41,994 nucleotides of DNA from Planctomicrobium piriforme (GCA_945860955.1 CAMATH010000072.1:1-41994), one strand, 5' to 3'; counted from the first letter of the stretch, positions 29,260 through 38,409 are shown. A program made the numbers and translations. The notes: generated by a model not told the origin, from the letters alone.

Positions 29260-29321
29260 TCTATCCTCAATGGCGGGCTTCACCCAGCATCGGATTTCCA
29301 GATGCCGATTCCCGGTTCCGC

Positions 29322-29879
29322 TTACAGGAAATCGGAAACCGCGACTTCCCACCCGGAAAATCGCCAAGGGGCGAGCGTCCCGCCACCAACGAGGCGTTTC
29401 ATAACCCCGTACTGTCCTGATGCCATCGGCTCGTGATAGACTTCCACGCACGAATCGACCAGATTGACAATCCAGTACTCTGGGATCCCAGCCTCGGCGT
29501 AGATCTCCCGTTTCAGCGTCTGGGCGGTCTCAAGTGAACCGTCAGCCACTTCGACGATCAGCAAGACATCGTCACCCCGGGGGGTTGCCGACGCGTAGAA
29601 ATCATCCCGGGGCTTCAAAAGCGCCACGTCGGGTTCGGGTTGGCTGTCGGTCAGTTGTACGGGACTCTGGATGGAAACGATCGCCAACTCCCCAAACGGA
29701 CGCTGGAATAATCGATTGAGTCGACTGACACTCGCAGCGTGCGCCGGTCAAAAAGCCGTTTTCTCAACGACCTCCCCGCGTAAAAGCTCCACGCGATCGT
29801 CCTCGGTGAGAATCCCCCGCTCAACCATTTCTTGGTAATCCACGACACGGAATCGATGACGAATGAGAGTCCCAGACAT
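29322..29879 (-). pseudogene. Uma2 family gene interrupted by an in-frame TGA
   Basis: From the ATG at 29879 the frame reads RFRVVDYQEMVERGIL then TEDDRVELLRGEVVEKTAF, an Uma2 N-terminus, then a TGA at 29750-29748 (codon 44). In the same frame after it, PAHAASVSRLNRLFQRPFGE and LAIVSIQSPVQLTDSQPEPD continue through DVALLKPRDDF, DDVLLIVEVADGSL and IPEYWIVNLVDSCVEVYHEP to the end at 29322. The whole is 185 residues, the usual length of the family, so only one codon breaks it. A C-to-T change in CGA (Arg) would produce this TGA. It could be a recent pseudogene, a sequencing error or a read-through site. A TTG at 29687 could start a shorter product, but it would lack the N-terminal part of the fold. 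Confidence 0.88.
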
Positions 29880-30022
29880 GTCGAATGCGCCTGACTCTTG
29901 TCCCCACGGTCCGGTGGGACCGACTGGTTCATGGAACGCGATTAGGGGATCTTATACTTGATATGGCGAAAAATGCGATATTTTCCAGGTCACGAGGAAT
30001 CCCGAGCGATACCGTGCCGCGG

Positions 30023-30529
30023 CTACTTCTTCCCCTGAGCCCGTTGGTGTGCGAAGAACGCCTGCAGAATCTCCCGGCATTCTTCTTTGAGAACTCCTCC
30101 CAAGACCGCCGACTGGTGGTTCAGGCGGGGGTCACTGGTGATCTGGTACAACGTGTGGCAGGCTCCCCCCTTGGGATCGGTGGTACCGTAGATCACGGTC
30201 GGGATTCGTGCCTGCACAATCGCGCCGGCACACATCGGGCACGGTTCGAGGGTGACATACAGCGCGCAGTCGAGCAGCCGCCACGATTGCAGCGCCTCGG
30301 CGGCCTGCGTGATCGCGATCATCTCGGCGTGGGCGGTCGGGTCGTTCAGAGTTTCCCGCTGATTGTGTGCCGCTGCGATCACCCGCCCTTCAAACACCAC
30401 CACCGCCCCGACCGGAACCTCCCCCTCTTCAAACGCCGCCTGCGCCTCGGCGAGCGCCTGTCTCATCCAGACGTCGTGCGGTAACAGCGGGTGTTCGAAC
30501 GACTCGGGAAACTCGGCGGAAACATTCAC
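30023..30529 (-). CDS. tadA: tRNA-specific adenosine deaminase TadA
   Basis: The GTG at 30529 gives a 168-residue protein of normal TadA length. It converts adenosine 34 to inosine in tRNA-Arg(ACG), an essential wobble modification. The zinc site is seen as DPTAHAEM (His67, catalytic Glu69) and [11 protein letters not shown] (Cys97, Cys100). [13 protein letters not shown] and [10 protein letters not shown] match the C-terminal anticodon-contact region. The frame continues upstream to 30673 in unrelated sequence overlapping the neighbour. A later ATG at 30464-30466 would cut the domain's start. It follows the metallo-hydrolase gene by 40 bases on the same strand and may be co-transcribed. Confidence 0.92.
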   Translation of the reverse strand: MNVSAEFPESFEHPLLPHDVWMRQALAEAQAAFEEGEVPVGAVVVFEGRVIAAAHNQRETLNDPTAHAEMIAITQAAEALQSWRLLDCALYVTLEPCPMCAGAIVQARIPTVIYGTTDPKGGACHTLYQITSDPRLNHQSAVLGGVLKEECREILQAFFAHQRAQGKK

Positions 30530-30569
30530 AGGCGGTCTGTTCAGGGGAGAGGCGGGAACTCGAAACGGC

Positions 30570-31355
30570 TTACCGGGTGTTCTTACCCGAAACCAGTTCA
30601 TCTTCCCACTCATCCAGGAGTGGCCAATCGACGGCGCAGGTGCCGAAGTCGGCCATGTGCTGGTATTTCTCAAGCCGGCTGATGGTGTCGTTCAAAAGTT
30701 TGCGATCGTTCTTGAACGCCGGCCCGTGGCTGGGAAGCAGCCATTCGACCTCGCTGTCGCGAATCCGCTCGAGACTCTTGATAAAGTCAGCGATGTCGGA
30801 ACCGTGGTGCGCGTCGATGTTGCCGACGCACCCGTCACGGAAAATGTTGTCGCCAGAAAAGAGGAGCGACCCCATCCGAAACGCGAGCTGGCTCTGTGTA
30901 TGTCCGGGGGTGTTCCAGGTGGTCAACTCCAGATCCCCGATTTTCAGGACGTCTCCCTCGTTGATAGTCGCGTCCAGCGTGACGAGGGGCATGTTGATCG
31001 AGATACCCTGTGCGGGAATCTCAGCGTAGGTGAGAATGCGGTCGCCATTGGCCAATGGGGCGGCCGCAAGAGGGTGTCCTACGGTTTGAGCGCTCGGGAG
31101 CAGTTCTTTGGCGAGCTTCAGTCCCTGAACGTGGTCGGCGTCGGCGTGGGTCGCCACGATATACCGGCACTTCGAGAGCTGAAAATCGAGGTTGCGGATC
31201 AGATCGATGATCTCGCGGACCGTGTCCTCGTAGCCCACATCGATCAACAGCCATTCGTCCTGGCTATGGACCAGGTACACGCAGCACCCCAGGCGTCGAC
31301 GGGCCTGATGATTCATCTCCAGAACGTGGGGAAACAGTTCCCGCCGATTGCGCAT
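30570..31355 (-). CDS. Metallo-beta-lactamase-fold hydrolase
   Basis: The ATG at 31355 gives a 261-residue MBL-fold protein. The metal-binding signature reads [10 protein letters not shown] (His80, Asp82, Asp84, His85), an HxDxDH variant of the usual HxHxDH, followed by [12 protein letters not shown] (third His region), SGDNIF with Asp, and LLPSHGP with the last His. Candidates include glyoxalase-II-like or other thioester/phosphoester hydrolases; the substrate cannot be chosen. The N-terminal [10 protein letters not shown] and C-terminal [13 protein letters not shown] are typical of soluble cytoplasmic members. It lies just before tadA on the same strand, and its start faces the Hsp70 gene divergently across about 350 bases. 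Confidence 0.85.
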   Translation of the reverse strand: MRNRRELFPHVLEMNHQARRRLGCCVYLVHSQDEWLLIDVGYEDTVREIIDLIRNLDFQLSKCRYIVATHADADHVQGLKLAKELLPSAQTVGHPLAAAPLANGDRILTYAEIPAQGISINMPLVTLDATINEGDVLKIGDLELTTWNTPGHTQSQLAFRMGSLLFSGDNIFRDGCVGNIDAHHGSDIADFIKSLERIRDSEVEWLLPSHGPAFKNDRKLLNDTISRLEKYQHMADFGTCAVDWPLLDEWEDELVSGKNTR

Positions 31356-31436
31356 GACGCCTGAAACTCCAAGACGAGAAGCCGGTTCACCCGCTGGAGT
31401 ATATACCGGACGGGGGCAAAAATGCGACATAAGCCC

Positions 31437-31492
31437 GAGCCGCGCCCAAGAGGAAGCGGTAGCAGTCGTTCGCTTCGTTACGGGCGTGGCTC
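31437..31492. repeat. Dispersed hairpin repeat, copy 2
   Basis: Left arm gagccgcgcccaag... (31437-31458) and right arm ending gggcgtggctc (31471-31492) match at 17 of 22 positions around a 12-base loop. The arms share the gagccgcg...gaagcg core with copies at 3251, 39179 and 41462. Confidence 0.65.
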
Positions 31493-31616
31493 TGCGTCAG
31501 GCCCACGTTTTCGGTACGGGTTGGCGGGCGACCTGGCAGACCTGACGGGCGGGGACGGTTCTGACGCCGCGCCGGGACTGAGCGGGAATTCTCCACAATG
31601 GTGGGCAATTCGTGGC

Positions 31617-31645
31617 TTGCAACCGATTCCCGGCAGCGTCACAAT
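31617..31645 (+). promoter_or_regulatory. Possible Hsp70 promoter
   Basis: TTGCAA (31617-31622) and CACAAT (31640-31645) are 17 bases apart, each with four of six consensus matches. They lie about 65 bases before the ATG. Low-strength prediction. Confidence 0.3.
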
Positions 31646-31708
31646 GCCCATTCTGCCTAGTTCCACACTCCATTTCACGCACTGTCAACAGCAATCGAGG
31701 CGGCTCCC

Positions 31709-33289
31709 ATGGTGAAGTTTCTCGAGGGGCAAACGGTTGGAATCGACTTGGGAACGACCTTTTCGTCGTTGGCCCAATTGAACCCCGACGGGCAACCGAT
31801 CTCCATCGAAAACGCCGACGACAGCACCACGACTCCCTCGATTGTGCTGCTGGGTGAATCGGGGCATGTTGTGGTCGGACCGTCCCCCAAACGGGTCGCG
31901 GTCGAACCGCCGGAAAATGTGGTTGACGCCATCAAGCGGCAGATGGGGAACAAGAACTGGTTCAAGGAATATCAGGGGAAAAAGCTCACCCCCGAGTTTA
32001 TTTCGGCCCTGATTCTCAAGAAGCTGAAGCAGGACTGCGAACAGAAAATCGGACCGATCGCCAATGCGGTGATCACGGTTCCGTACTATTTCAACGATCT
32101 CCGGCGCAAAGCGACTCAGGACTCGGGTCGAATCGCCGGCCTGAACGTGATCGACATCATCAACGAGCCGACCGCCGCCACACTGGCGTACGCCTGGATG
32201 AAGGGCGAACTCGGCCGGACCGATCTGGGGAATCGTGAAAAGACCATCATGGTCTATGACTTGGGGGGTGGTACGTTCGACGTGACCGTGGTTCGGTACA
32301 CCCCGACGCACTTCCGGGTTCTCGCGACCGACGGCGACGTGATGCTGGGCGGTATCGACTGGACGAACCGCATCGTCGAACATGTCGCCGAGCAGTTCCG
32401 CAGAAAGTTCGGCAGCGACCCGCTCGCCGACCCCGAAACGAAGCTCCTGTTCACCCAGGAATGCGAAGAGGCGAAGCGTTCCATCAGTGGCAAGGCGCAG
32501 GTTCCGGTGAACCTGTACCACCAGGGGAAGACACTGACGCTGGCCGTGACGCGCGGTGACTTCGAACGCATGACCAGTGACCTGCTGCAACGGACCCGCG
32601 ACACCACGGAGCTGGTGCTGCAACAGTCGGGTGTTGAGATCGGCCAGCTCGAAGACGTGGTCCTCGTCGGTGGTTCGACCCATATGCCGGCGGTTTACAG
32701 CATGCTGTCGGAGGTGTCGGGGAAGAAACCGTCGCGTGAGCTGAATCCGGACGAAGCGGTTGCCCAGGGGGCCTGTATTCACGCCGCGATTCTAGAGGCG
32801 CGGGAGACAGGCGGCGGCAGCCGAATGGCTCAGGCGGTGATCAAGCGTCTCCGCTCGGTGACCGCGACCGACGTGAATTCGCACTCGCTGGGAATCGAGA
32901 TCACCGATCCGGTGAATCGGCAGAAGAAGTCGAATTACATCATGATCCCGAAGAACACGGCGATTCCACACAAGGTGAGCCAGCGGTTCACCACGAACGT
33001 GGCGAATCAGCAGCGAATCCGGGTGCGGGTGCTGCAAGGGGAAGTGCCCGATGTGGCGGCGTGCGCGATCATTGGCGATTTTCAGATCACCGAACTCCCT
33101 CCCGGACTCCCCGCCGGCTCGCCGGTGGAGATCACCTACAGCTATGAAGGGGATGGCCGAATCCGGGCCGAGGCCCGCGAGCTGACCGGAAACAAACAGG
33201 CGCATCTCGAGATTGTCCGCGACAGCGGCCTCACCGACGCCGGCTTGGAGGCGTTCGAACAGCTCGCCCGGGAATACCAGGTCGAGTAG
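31709..33289 (+). CDS. Hsp70 family chaperone with a short C-terminus
   Basis: The 526-residue protein is an Hsp70: GIDLGTTFSSLAQ (phosphate 1), NEPTAATLAYAW, YDLGGGTFDVTVV (phosphate 2) and VVLVGGSTHMPAV (adenosine site), then a substrate-binding beta domain including HSLGIEIT and a run of beta strands to about residue 510. It ends soon after (LEAFEQLAREYQVE), leaving little or no helical lid; housekeeping DnaK is about 630 residues. It thus resembles HscC-like or other short Hsp70s. The ribosome site gaggcgg lies about 10 bases before ATG at 31709. The next gene encodes a J-like/MshEN protein with a membrane anchor, so it is plausible that this Hsp70 works with that protein at the membrane; this is inference from position. 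Confidence 0.9.
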   Translation: MVKFLEGQTVGIDLGTTFSSLAQLNPDGQPISIENADDSTTTPSIVLLGESGHVVVGPSPKRVAVEPPENVVDAIKRQMGNKNWFKEYQGKKLTPEFISALILKKLKQDCEQKIGPIANAVITVPYYFNDLRRKATQDSGRIAGLNVIDIINEPTAATLAYAWMKGELGRTDLGNREKTIMVYDLGGGTFDVTVVRYTPTHFRVLATDGDVMLGGIDWTNRIVEHVAEQFRRKFGSDPLADPETKLLFTQECEEAKRSISGKAQVPVNLYHQGKTLTLAVTRGDFERMTSDLLQRTRDTTELVLQQSGVEIGQLEDVVLVGGSTHMPAVYSMLSEVSGKKPSRELNPDEAVAQGACIHAAILEARETGGGSRMAQAVIKRLRSVTATDVNSHSLGIEITDPVNRQKKSNYIMIPKNTAIPHKVSQRFTTNVANQQRIRVRVLQGEVPDVAACAIIGDFQITELPPGLPAGSPVEITYSYEGDGRIRAEARELTGNKQAHLEIVRDSGLTDAGLEAFEQLAREYQVE

Positions 33290-33382
33290 TGAACATCCGG
33301 GAGCGGGCCTGTGTTCGACCGGGCCCGCCCGCCGGCTCGCGAATCGCCCCGCCCCACGACATGGACTCAGGAGGAATCGGTC

Positions 33383-34435
33383 ATGGCGCTCGACGTATAC
33401 AAGGAATGGCTCGGCATACCCGAAGGACCGCGTCCGCCCGACCACTATGCGCTGTTGCGGCTCAAACAGTTCGACGACGAAATCGACCGAATTCGATCGA
33501 ACTACAAGAAGCTGAACGGGCTGGTGCGGAAGTACGCGACCGGGCAATATCTCGAGGAGTCGCAGGCGCTGCTCAACGAGCTGGCGAAGGCGATGCTGTG
33601 CCTGACTGACCAGGAGCGGAAACGGGAGTACGACGAAAGTCTGGGGCGGGAGTTTCCTGAAGAGGAACATGGCCCCCGCACGATCGACCAGGTCCTGATC
33701 TCGCAGAAGCACATCACGCGTGATCAGGCGCAGCAAGCGAAGGAATATTCGGAGCAATCGGGACTTGAGCTGCGCGACGCGCTGGTGCAACTGAAAATGG
33801 TCCCCGCCGAGATTGCGTCGCAGGCGCTGGCGGTGGAACTGGGGCTCAGTTACGTCGATCTGACCGATATGATTCCGGATGACGACGTGATGGACGTGGT
33901 TCCCCGCAAAGTCGTCCGGCAATATTCGGTGCTACCGTTGTTTCTCGACAACGGGACACTGCTGGTCGCCTGTGTCCACCAGATCGATCACATGGTCGAA
34001 GAAGAATTGCGGCTGCGATTTGACGGGGTTCCGGTGCGCAGCGTGCTGACATCGAAGGGAACCCTGGACGAAGCGATCGCAAAGTATTACGCGCCGGGAA
34101 TGCGGACCGAGCCGGCAGCCAAAGCGGCTGCGGCCGCTCAGGCGAAAAAGTCTCCCGAAAAACAGCCCGCGAAGGGGGAAAAAGCCGAGAAACCGGCCAC
34201 CGCACCGAAAGCCCCTCCCAAGTCGCGAAAGATCGAACCGAAGACCGAGGAAGAGCTCCGCAAGAACAAGCAACTCGCGATTATCGCGGTGTGCTGGAGT
34301 GTTGTGGCGGCGTATCTGCTTGACAGTTATGTGATCACCCCCCGGGTTTTCCTGGACTTGTGGACATTTGTTCTGTTTGCCGTCCTGCCGGCAATCACAT
34401 ACGGGGTGTGCTGGGGAACGCTTCTGAAGAAGTAA
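33383..34435 (+). CDS. J-like/MshEN fusion protein with C-terminal membrane helices
   Basis: The 350-residue protein starts at an ATG preceded by caggaggaa. Residues 1-20 (MALDVYKEWLGIPEGPRPPD) then HYALLRLKQF and a helix ending DQERKREYDESL resemble the planctomycete J-like module, but there is no HPD tripeptide, so Hsp70 stimulation by the usual route is doubtful. Residues about 100-236 (TIDQVLISQKHITRDQAQQA, ELGLSYVDL, VPRKVVRQYSVLPLFLDN) match the MshEN/T2SSE-N fold, known to bind c-di-GMP in some type II secretion/MSHA ATPases. A Lys-Ala-Pro linker (240-290) leads to two hydrophobic helices (about 298-317 and 322-344). It lies 93 bases after the Hsp70 gene, so joint transcription is likely. 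No ATPase domain is present. Confidence 0.8.
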   Translation: MALDVYKEWLGIPEGPRPPDHYALLRLKQFDDEIDRIRSNYKKLNGLVRKYATGQYLEESQALLNELAKAMLCLTDQERKREYDESLGREFPEEEHGPRTIDQVLISQKHITRDQAQQAKEYSEQSGLELRDALVQLKMVPAEIASQALAVELGLSYVDLTDMIPDDDVMDVVPRKVVRQYSVLPLFLDNGTLLVACVHQIDHMVEEELRLRFDGVPVRSVLTSKGTLDEAIAKYYAPGMRTEPAAKAAAAAQAKKSPEKQPAKGEKAEKPATAPKAPPKSRKIEPKTEEELRKNKQLAIIAVCWSVVAAYLLDSYVITPRVFLDLWTFVLFAVLPAITYGVCWGTLLKK

Positions 34436-34482
34436 GCAGGGTTTGAATCTGCGACGAAAGTCGAAACGGGTTGTTCCCGTCC

Positions 34483-34512
34483 TTGACAGTTCAAATTGAT
34501 CCGCCGTACATT
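34483..34512 (+). promoter_or_regulatory. Promoter of the rpmF-plsX cluster
   Basis: A perfect TTGACA (34483-34488) and TACATT (34507-34512, four of six) are separated by 18 bases. The start of transcription would be near 34519, giving a leader of about 95 bases to rpmF. Confidence 0.6.
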
Positions 34513-34614
34513 ACGGGTTCGCGCCGGCGGCGCAGCCAGTCTCCACCCTACCAGGGGCATCGTGCAGACTGGTCGTAACCATCGGTCCCCGTTCGACTTC
34601 GACTCCGAGTTTCC

Positions 34615-34800
34615 ATGGCCGTACCCAAACGACGTCAATCCCACGCCCGCACCGCGAAGCGCCGCAGCCATAATGCGATCAAGGGCATTCAACTGATGAG
34701 CTGTGAAAAGTGTGGCACGCAACATCCCAGTCACGTGATTTGCCCGACGTGTGGCACGTATTTGGGCCGCGCGGTTGTTGAAGTGAAGGCGGGAGAATAG
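34615..34800 (+). CDS. rpmF: Ribosomal protein bL32
   Basis: The 61-residue protein opens MAVPKRRQSHARTAKRRSHN and carries a zinc ribbon (CEKC at 30-33, CPTC at 43-46), the standard form of bL32 with four Cys. It is a component of the large ribosomal subunit near the peptidyl transferase region. The usual upstream partner yceD (DUF177) is not present, replaced by the J-like/MshEN gene. plsX follows after 6 bases. Confidence 0.97.
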   Translation: MAVPKRRQSHARTAKRRSHNAIKGIQLMSCEKCGTQHPSHVICPTCGTYLGRAVVEVKAGE

Positions 34801-34806
34801 CCCGGC

Positions 34807-35808
34807 ATGCGCATTGCCCTCGATGCGATGGGGGGCGACTACGCCCCCGGTCCCAACATCAGTGGGGCCATCGCAGCGGTGCAGGAGGATCCCGAGCTGG
34901 TCGTGAAGCTGGTTGGCGAACAGGCCGAACTGGAACGACTGCTCTCGGAATCCGGCTATAGCGGGACGCAGATTCAGGTGGTTCCATCGCACGGAGTCGC
35001 CGGCATGGACGAAAAGCCCATGGAATCGCTGCTCAAGAAGCCAAACTGCTCAATCGCCGTCTGTTGGAAACTGATGGCGGGCCGCGAAGTGGAAGCGGTT
35101 GTCAGCGCCGGCAGTACGGGTGCCGTCGTGGCGGCGGGGTTGCGCACCCGGTTGTTTTTGAAGGGAGTCCGCCGGCCCGGGATCGGGGTGGTATTGCCCA
35201 CGATGACGGGTCAGACGGTGCTGCTGGATGTGGGGGCGAACCCCGGGGCCAAGCCCGACCATCTGGCCCAATACGCCGTCATGGGGGACATTTACGCCCG
35301 AGAGGTGATCGGCATTCCGACTCCCCGCATCGGGCTGATGAACATTGGCAGCGAAGAGGGGAAGGGAACCGACACCGTCCGCGACACGCACGCGCTGATC
35401 AGTACCAGCCCGGTCAAGGAGCGGTTCCTGGGAAACGTTGAGGGACGTGACCTCTACCAGGGGGGGGCAGACGTCATTGTCTGCGAGGGATTTGTCGGGA
35501 ATGTTGTGTTGAAAGCAAGCGAAGGGATGGCGGAAATGATGCTCCGTCGTCTGTCGCACGAGGTTTTGCAGCACGTCGACCAGGAGAAACATCTGGTCGG
35601 TCGGGCATTTGAGAGTGTCAGTCGCCGGTTTTCGTATCACGAATCCGGGGGCGCGCCGTTGCTGGGGGTGGATGGCATCTGCATGATCTGCCATGGATCC
35701 AGCAACACGACTTCCATTCTGAACGCCCTTCGTCGGGCGGTGGAATTTCAGAACCGCCGGATCAATCCCCAGATCATCGAAGCGTTGGCAGCGATGCCCG
35801 CAGTCTAG
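34807..35808 (+). CDS. plsX: Phosphate acyltransferase PlsX
   Basis: A 333-residue PlsX: MRIALDAMGGDYAP, then VSAGSTGAVVAAG, LLDVGANPGAKPDHL, NIGSEEGKGTD and GADVIVCEGFVGNVVLK, all family hallmarks. It makes acyl-phosphate from acyl-ACP for phospholipid synthesis. It follows rpmF by 6 bases, the common arrangement in bacteria, with fabD 86 bases further on. The start ATG has gagaatagcccggc ahead, with only a modest ribosome site, so translational coupling with rpmF is possible. Confidence 0.96.
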   Translation: MRIALDAMGGDYAPGPNISGAIAAVQEDPELVVKLVGEQAELERLLSESGYSGTQIQVVPSHGVAGMDEKPMESLLKKPNCSIAVCWKLMAGREVEAVVSAGSTGAVVAAGLRTRLFLKGVRRPGIGVVLPTMTGQTVLLDVGANPGAKPDHLAQYAVMGDIYAREVIGIPTPRIGLMNIGSEEGKGTDTVRDTHALISTSPVKERFLGNVEGRDLYQGGADVIVCEGFVGNVVLKASEGMAEMMLRRLSHEVLQHVDQEKHLVGRAFESVSRRFSYHESGGAPLLGVDGICMICHGSSNTTSILNALRRAVEFQNRRINPQIIEALAAMPAV

Positions 35809-35894
35809 CCGTCAACATTCGCGCCACGGGACCGCGCCACGGGGCCAGCCCCCTCGACGTGGATCCACCGGTCAGCGAGTTAAGGAGGAACGTC

Positions 35895-36806
35895 GTGGGA
35901 AGGACCGCATTTCTGTTTCCTGGTCAAGGGGCTCAGTTTGTTGGAATGGGGCGCAATAGCGCGGCTCAGATTCCCGCCGCCCGCGAATTGTTCGATACCG
36001 CATCGGAAATTCTGGGCTACGACCTCCTCAAGGTCTGTACCGAAGGCCCCAAAGAGCTGCTCGATTCAACCGCCGTCAGTCAGCCCGCAATTTTCGTGGC
36101 GAGTCTGGCCGCTTTGGAACAGCTCAAAGTGGAGCAACCCGAGGTCGTGGCGACCGCCGACCTGGCGGCTGGCCTCAGCCTGGGGGAATACACCGCGCTC
36201 GTGTTCGCCGGCGCGCTCACCTTTGCTGACGGCGTGCGGCTTGTGCAAAAACGCGGGGCGGCGATGCAGGCGGCCGCCGATGCGACCCCTTCAGGCATGG
36301 TGGGGGTTCTGATGCTCGACCGGGCGCAGGCCGAGGCGATCTGTGAGCAGGCGCGGGCCGCCGGCCCGTTGTGGGTCGCGAACTATCTTTGCCCGGGAAA
36401 TACGGTTCTGTCCGGCTCCAATGAGGGGTGTGCCAAGGCGCTGGAGCTGACCGAGCAGGCCGGGGGAAAGACGGCGGTCTTGACCGTCGCGGGAGCGTTT
36501 CATACAGACATCATGCGACCTGCCGACGAGCGGTTGGCTGAAGCCTTGGCGGAGACGACAATTTCGACTCCCCGGATTCCGGTCTATTCGAACGTCGATG
36601 CCCAGCCGCACGCCGACCCGGAAAAAATTCGGACGGCTTTGGTACGACAGGTGTTGTCTCCCGTGTTTTGGGAGGATTGCGTCCGCGGATTGTTGGCGGC
36701 GGGCGCGGATCGGATGTTCGAGATTGGCCCTGGAAAAGTGCTGAAAGGGCTCTTGAAGCGGATCGATCGGAAGATTGAGTGTGCGTCGGTTGGGGGAGAG
36801 GGATAG
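35895..36806 (+). CDS. fabD: Malonyl CoA-acyl carrier protein transacylase
   Basis: The GTG at 35895 has aaggagg at 35882-35888 and gives 303 residues. Active-site features are [24 protein letters not shown] (Ser85), GAFHTDIM (His) and [10 protein letters not shown]. It transfers malonyl from CoA to ACP, feeding fatty-acid elongation. An upstream GTG at 35859 would add 12 residues that do not match the family. fabH, which often precedes fabD, is absent from this cluster, so the initiating synthase must be elsewhere. Confidence 0.95.
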   Translation: MGRTAFLFPGQGAQFVGMGRNSAAQIPAARELFDTASEILGYDLLKVCTEGPKELLDSTAVSQPAIFVASLAALEQLKVEQPEVVATADLAAGLSLGEYTALVFAGALTFADGVRLVQKRGAAMQAAADATPSGMVGVLMLDRAQAEAICEQARAAGPLWVANYLCPGNTVLSGSNEGCAKALELTEQAGGKTAVLTVAGAFHTDIMRPADERLAEALAETTISTPRIPVYSNVDAQPHADPEKIRTALVRQVLSPVFWEDCVRGLLAAGADRMFEIGPGKVLKGLLKRIDRKIECASVGGEG

Positions 36807-36826
36807 GTTATCCCGATCTCGCGGAG

Positions 36827-36861
36827 TTGCGGTTTACACACTTCCGCAAACGCGATATATG
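36827..36861 (+). promoter_or_regulatory. acpP promoter with an overlapping inverted repeat
   Basis: TTTACA (36833-36838, five of six) and TATATG (36856-36861, four of six) are 17 bases apart, about 55 bases before acpP. An inverted repeat ttgcgg (36827-36832) and ccgcaa (36844-36849) with an 11-base spacer overlaps the -35 region and may be a repressor site; the regulator is not identified. Confidence 0.5.
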
Positions 36862-36916
36862 TTGCCCAAGTTCGGCAGGGCGTTTGCGGTCCAGGAAGAA
36901 TTGGGAGGAAGCCCGC

Positions 36917-37174
36917 GTGGCCATTGATGCGAAGCAGATTGAAGAGAAGGTCATCGGAATCGTCAGCGAGCAATTGCAGGTTCCGAAAGAAGAGATCGAT
37001 GCCAAAAAGTCGTTCATCGACGACTTGAAGGCTGATTCTCTCGACATCGTGGAACTCGTGATGGAATTCGAAGACGAATTCAAAGTCTCGATTCCCGACG
37101 AAGACTACGAGAAGATCAAGACTGTCGGCGATGCGGTCAACTACATCACGGAAAAAGGCAGTAGCCCAGCATGA
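36917..37174 (+). CDS. acpP: Acyl carrier protein
   Basis: The GTG at 36917 with gggaggaa just upstream gives an 85-residue acidic protein with [17 protein letters not shown], where Ser41 receives phosphopantetheine. It is the acyl carrier of fatty-acid synthesis. Its stop overlaps the fabF ATG as atga, which ties their translation. fabG, often between fabD and acpP, is missing. A promoter lies in the 110-base gap after fabD. Confidence 0.96.
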   Translation: MAIDAKQIEEKVIGIVSEQLQVPKEEIDAKKSFIDDLKADSLDIVELVMEFEDEFKVSIPDEDYEKIKTVGDAVNYITEKGSSPA

Positions 37175-38409
37175 CGAGGCGTGTTGTTGTCACCGGAGTC
37201 GGGGTCGTCACCGCCTTGGGGTGCGAAACCTCTGAGTTCTGGGACAGGCTGTGCGCCGGCAAGAGCGGCGTCAGCCATCTCCAGCGGTTCGACCCGGCCG
37301 ACTTCAAAGTGCGGTTTGGCGGCGAGATTAAAGACTTCGCGCCGGAAGAGTGTATTCCGGCGAAGGAGATCAAACGTCTCGACCGCTTCTGCCAGTTCGC
37401 CATGGTGGGGGCTCACAAGGCCATTCACCAGGCGAATATCGACTTCAAGCAAGGCGATCCCTACCGTTACGGCGTCGTGACGGGGAGTGGCATCGGCGGT
37501 TTGCACGAAATCGAAGAGCAGCACTGCGCTTTGTTCGACCGCGGACCGAATCGCGTCTCCCCCTTCATGATTCCCAAGCTGATGGTCAACGCCGCCAGCG
37601 GGAATATCTCGGTCCATTGGGGACTGAAGGGGCCCAACACCGCTGTCGCCACGGCGTGCGCTTCGGCGTCCAACGCCATTGGTGACGCGGTCGATCTGAT
37701 TCGCGCCAACCGGGCCGACGTCATCGTCACCGGTGGCAGCGAGGCGGCGATCACCCCCATGGGGCTTTCCGGGTTCGCCCGGATGAGCGCGCTCTCAACA
37801 CGAAACGACGATCCGCAACGTGCCAGTCGTCCTTTCGATCGCGATCGCGACGGATTCGTGATCGCCGAAGGGGCCGGCATGGCCGTCCTCGAAGAATACG
37901 AACACGCCCGCCGGCGCGGTGCGACGATTCTCGCCGAAGTTGTCGGCTACGGCCTGAGCGCCGACGGCAGCCACATGACCGCGCCCGATCCCGAAGGTCG
38001 CGGAGCGGGTCGCGCCATGCAGTTCGCCCTGCAGGACGCCAAGCTCAATCCCGAACACATCGACTACATCAACGCGCACGGTACCAGCACACCACTCGGT
38101 GACAAAGCCGAAACCTGCGCGATCAAGAGCGTTTTCAACGGCGATGTGAAAGGGCTGGCGGTTTCCAGCACCAAGAGCCAGTTGGGACACCTGTTGGGTG
38201 CCTCGGGCGGAGTCGAATTCGTTGTCGCGGTCCTGGCGTTGCAAGGCAACGTGATGCCCCCGACGATCAACCTCGACAACCCCGACCCTGACTGCGATCT
38301 CGACTACATTCCGCACGAGGCCCGACAAAAGACACTGAAGTACGTCATGTCGAACAGCTTTGGCTTCGGTGGACACAACGCCTGTCTGGTTCTCTCGAAG
38401 GCCCCTTGA
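37171..38409 (+). CDS. fabF: Beta-ketoacyl-ACP synthase II
   Basis: The 412-residue condensing enzyme has Cys163 in [15 protein letters not shown], His in [13 protein letters not shown] and His in [13 protein letters not shown], plus the [10 protein letters not shown]-like [17 protein letters not shown] segment. It starts at ATG 37171, overlapping acpP by 4 bases. It elongates acyl-ACP and is the regular FabF of the cell, compared with the more divergent KAS at 15080-16402. It is the last gene of the cluster; the next gene is convergent. Confidence 0.96.
   Translation: MTRRVVVTGVGVVTALGCETSEFWDRLCAGKSGVSHLQRFDPADFKVRFGGEIKDFAPEECIPAKEIKRLDRFCQFAMVGAHKAIHQANIDFKQGDPYRYGVVTGSGIGGLHEIEEQHCALFDRGPNRVSPFMIPKLMVNAASGNISVHWGLKGPNTAVATACASASNAIGDAVDLIRANRADVIVTGGSEAAITPMGLSGFARMSALSTRNDDPQRASRPFDRDRDGFVIAEGAGMAVLEEYEHARRRGATILAEVVGYGLSADGSHMTAPDPEGRGAGRAMQFALQDAKLNPEHIDYINAHGTSTPLGDKAETCAIKSVFNGDVKGLAVSSTKSQLGHLLGASGGVEFVVAVLALQGNVMPPTINLDNPDPDCDLDYIPHEARQKTLKYVMSNSFGFGGHNACLVLSKAP

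Larger units (their letters stand above)
31356..31708. other. Divergent region between the metallo-hydrolase and Hsp70 genes
   Basis: No gene is seen. It contains hairpin-repeat copy 2 (31437-31492) and a weak promoter (31617-31645) pointing to the Hsp70 gene. Confidence 0.5.

Noticed and set aside
29748-29750. Selenocysteine at the TGA in the Uma2 gene
   Set aside because: The family is not known to use selenocysteine and I could not identify a convincing SECIS structure after the codon, so a nonsense change is simpler.
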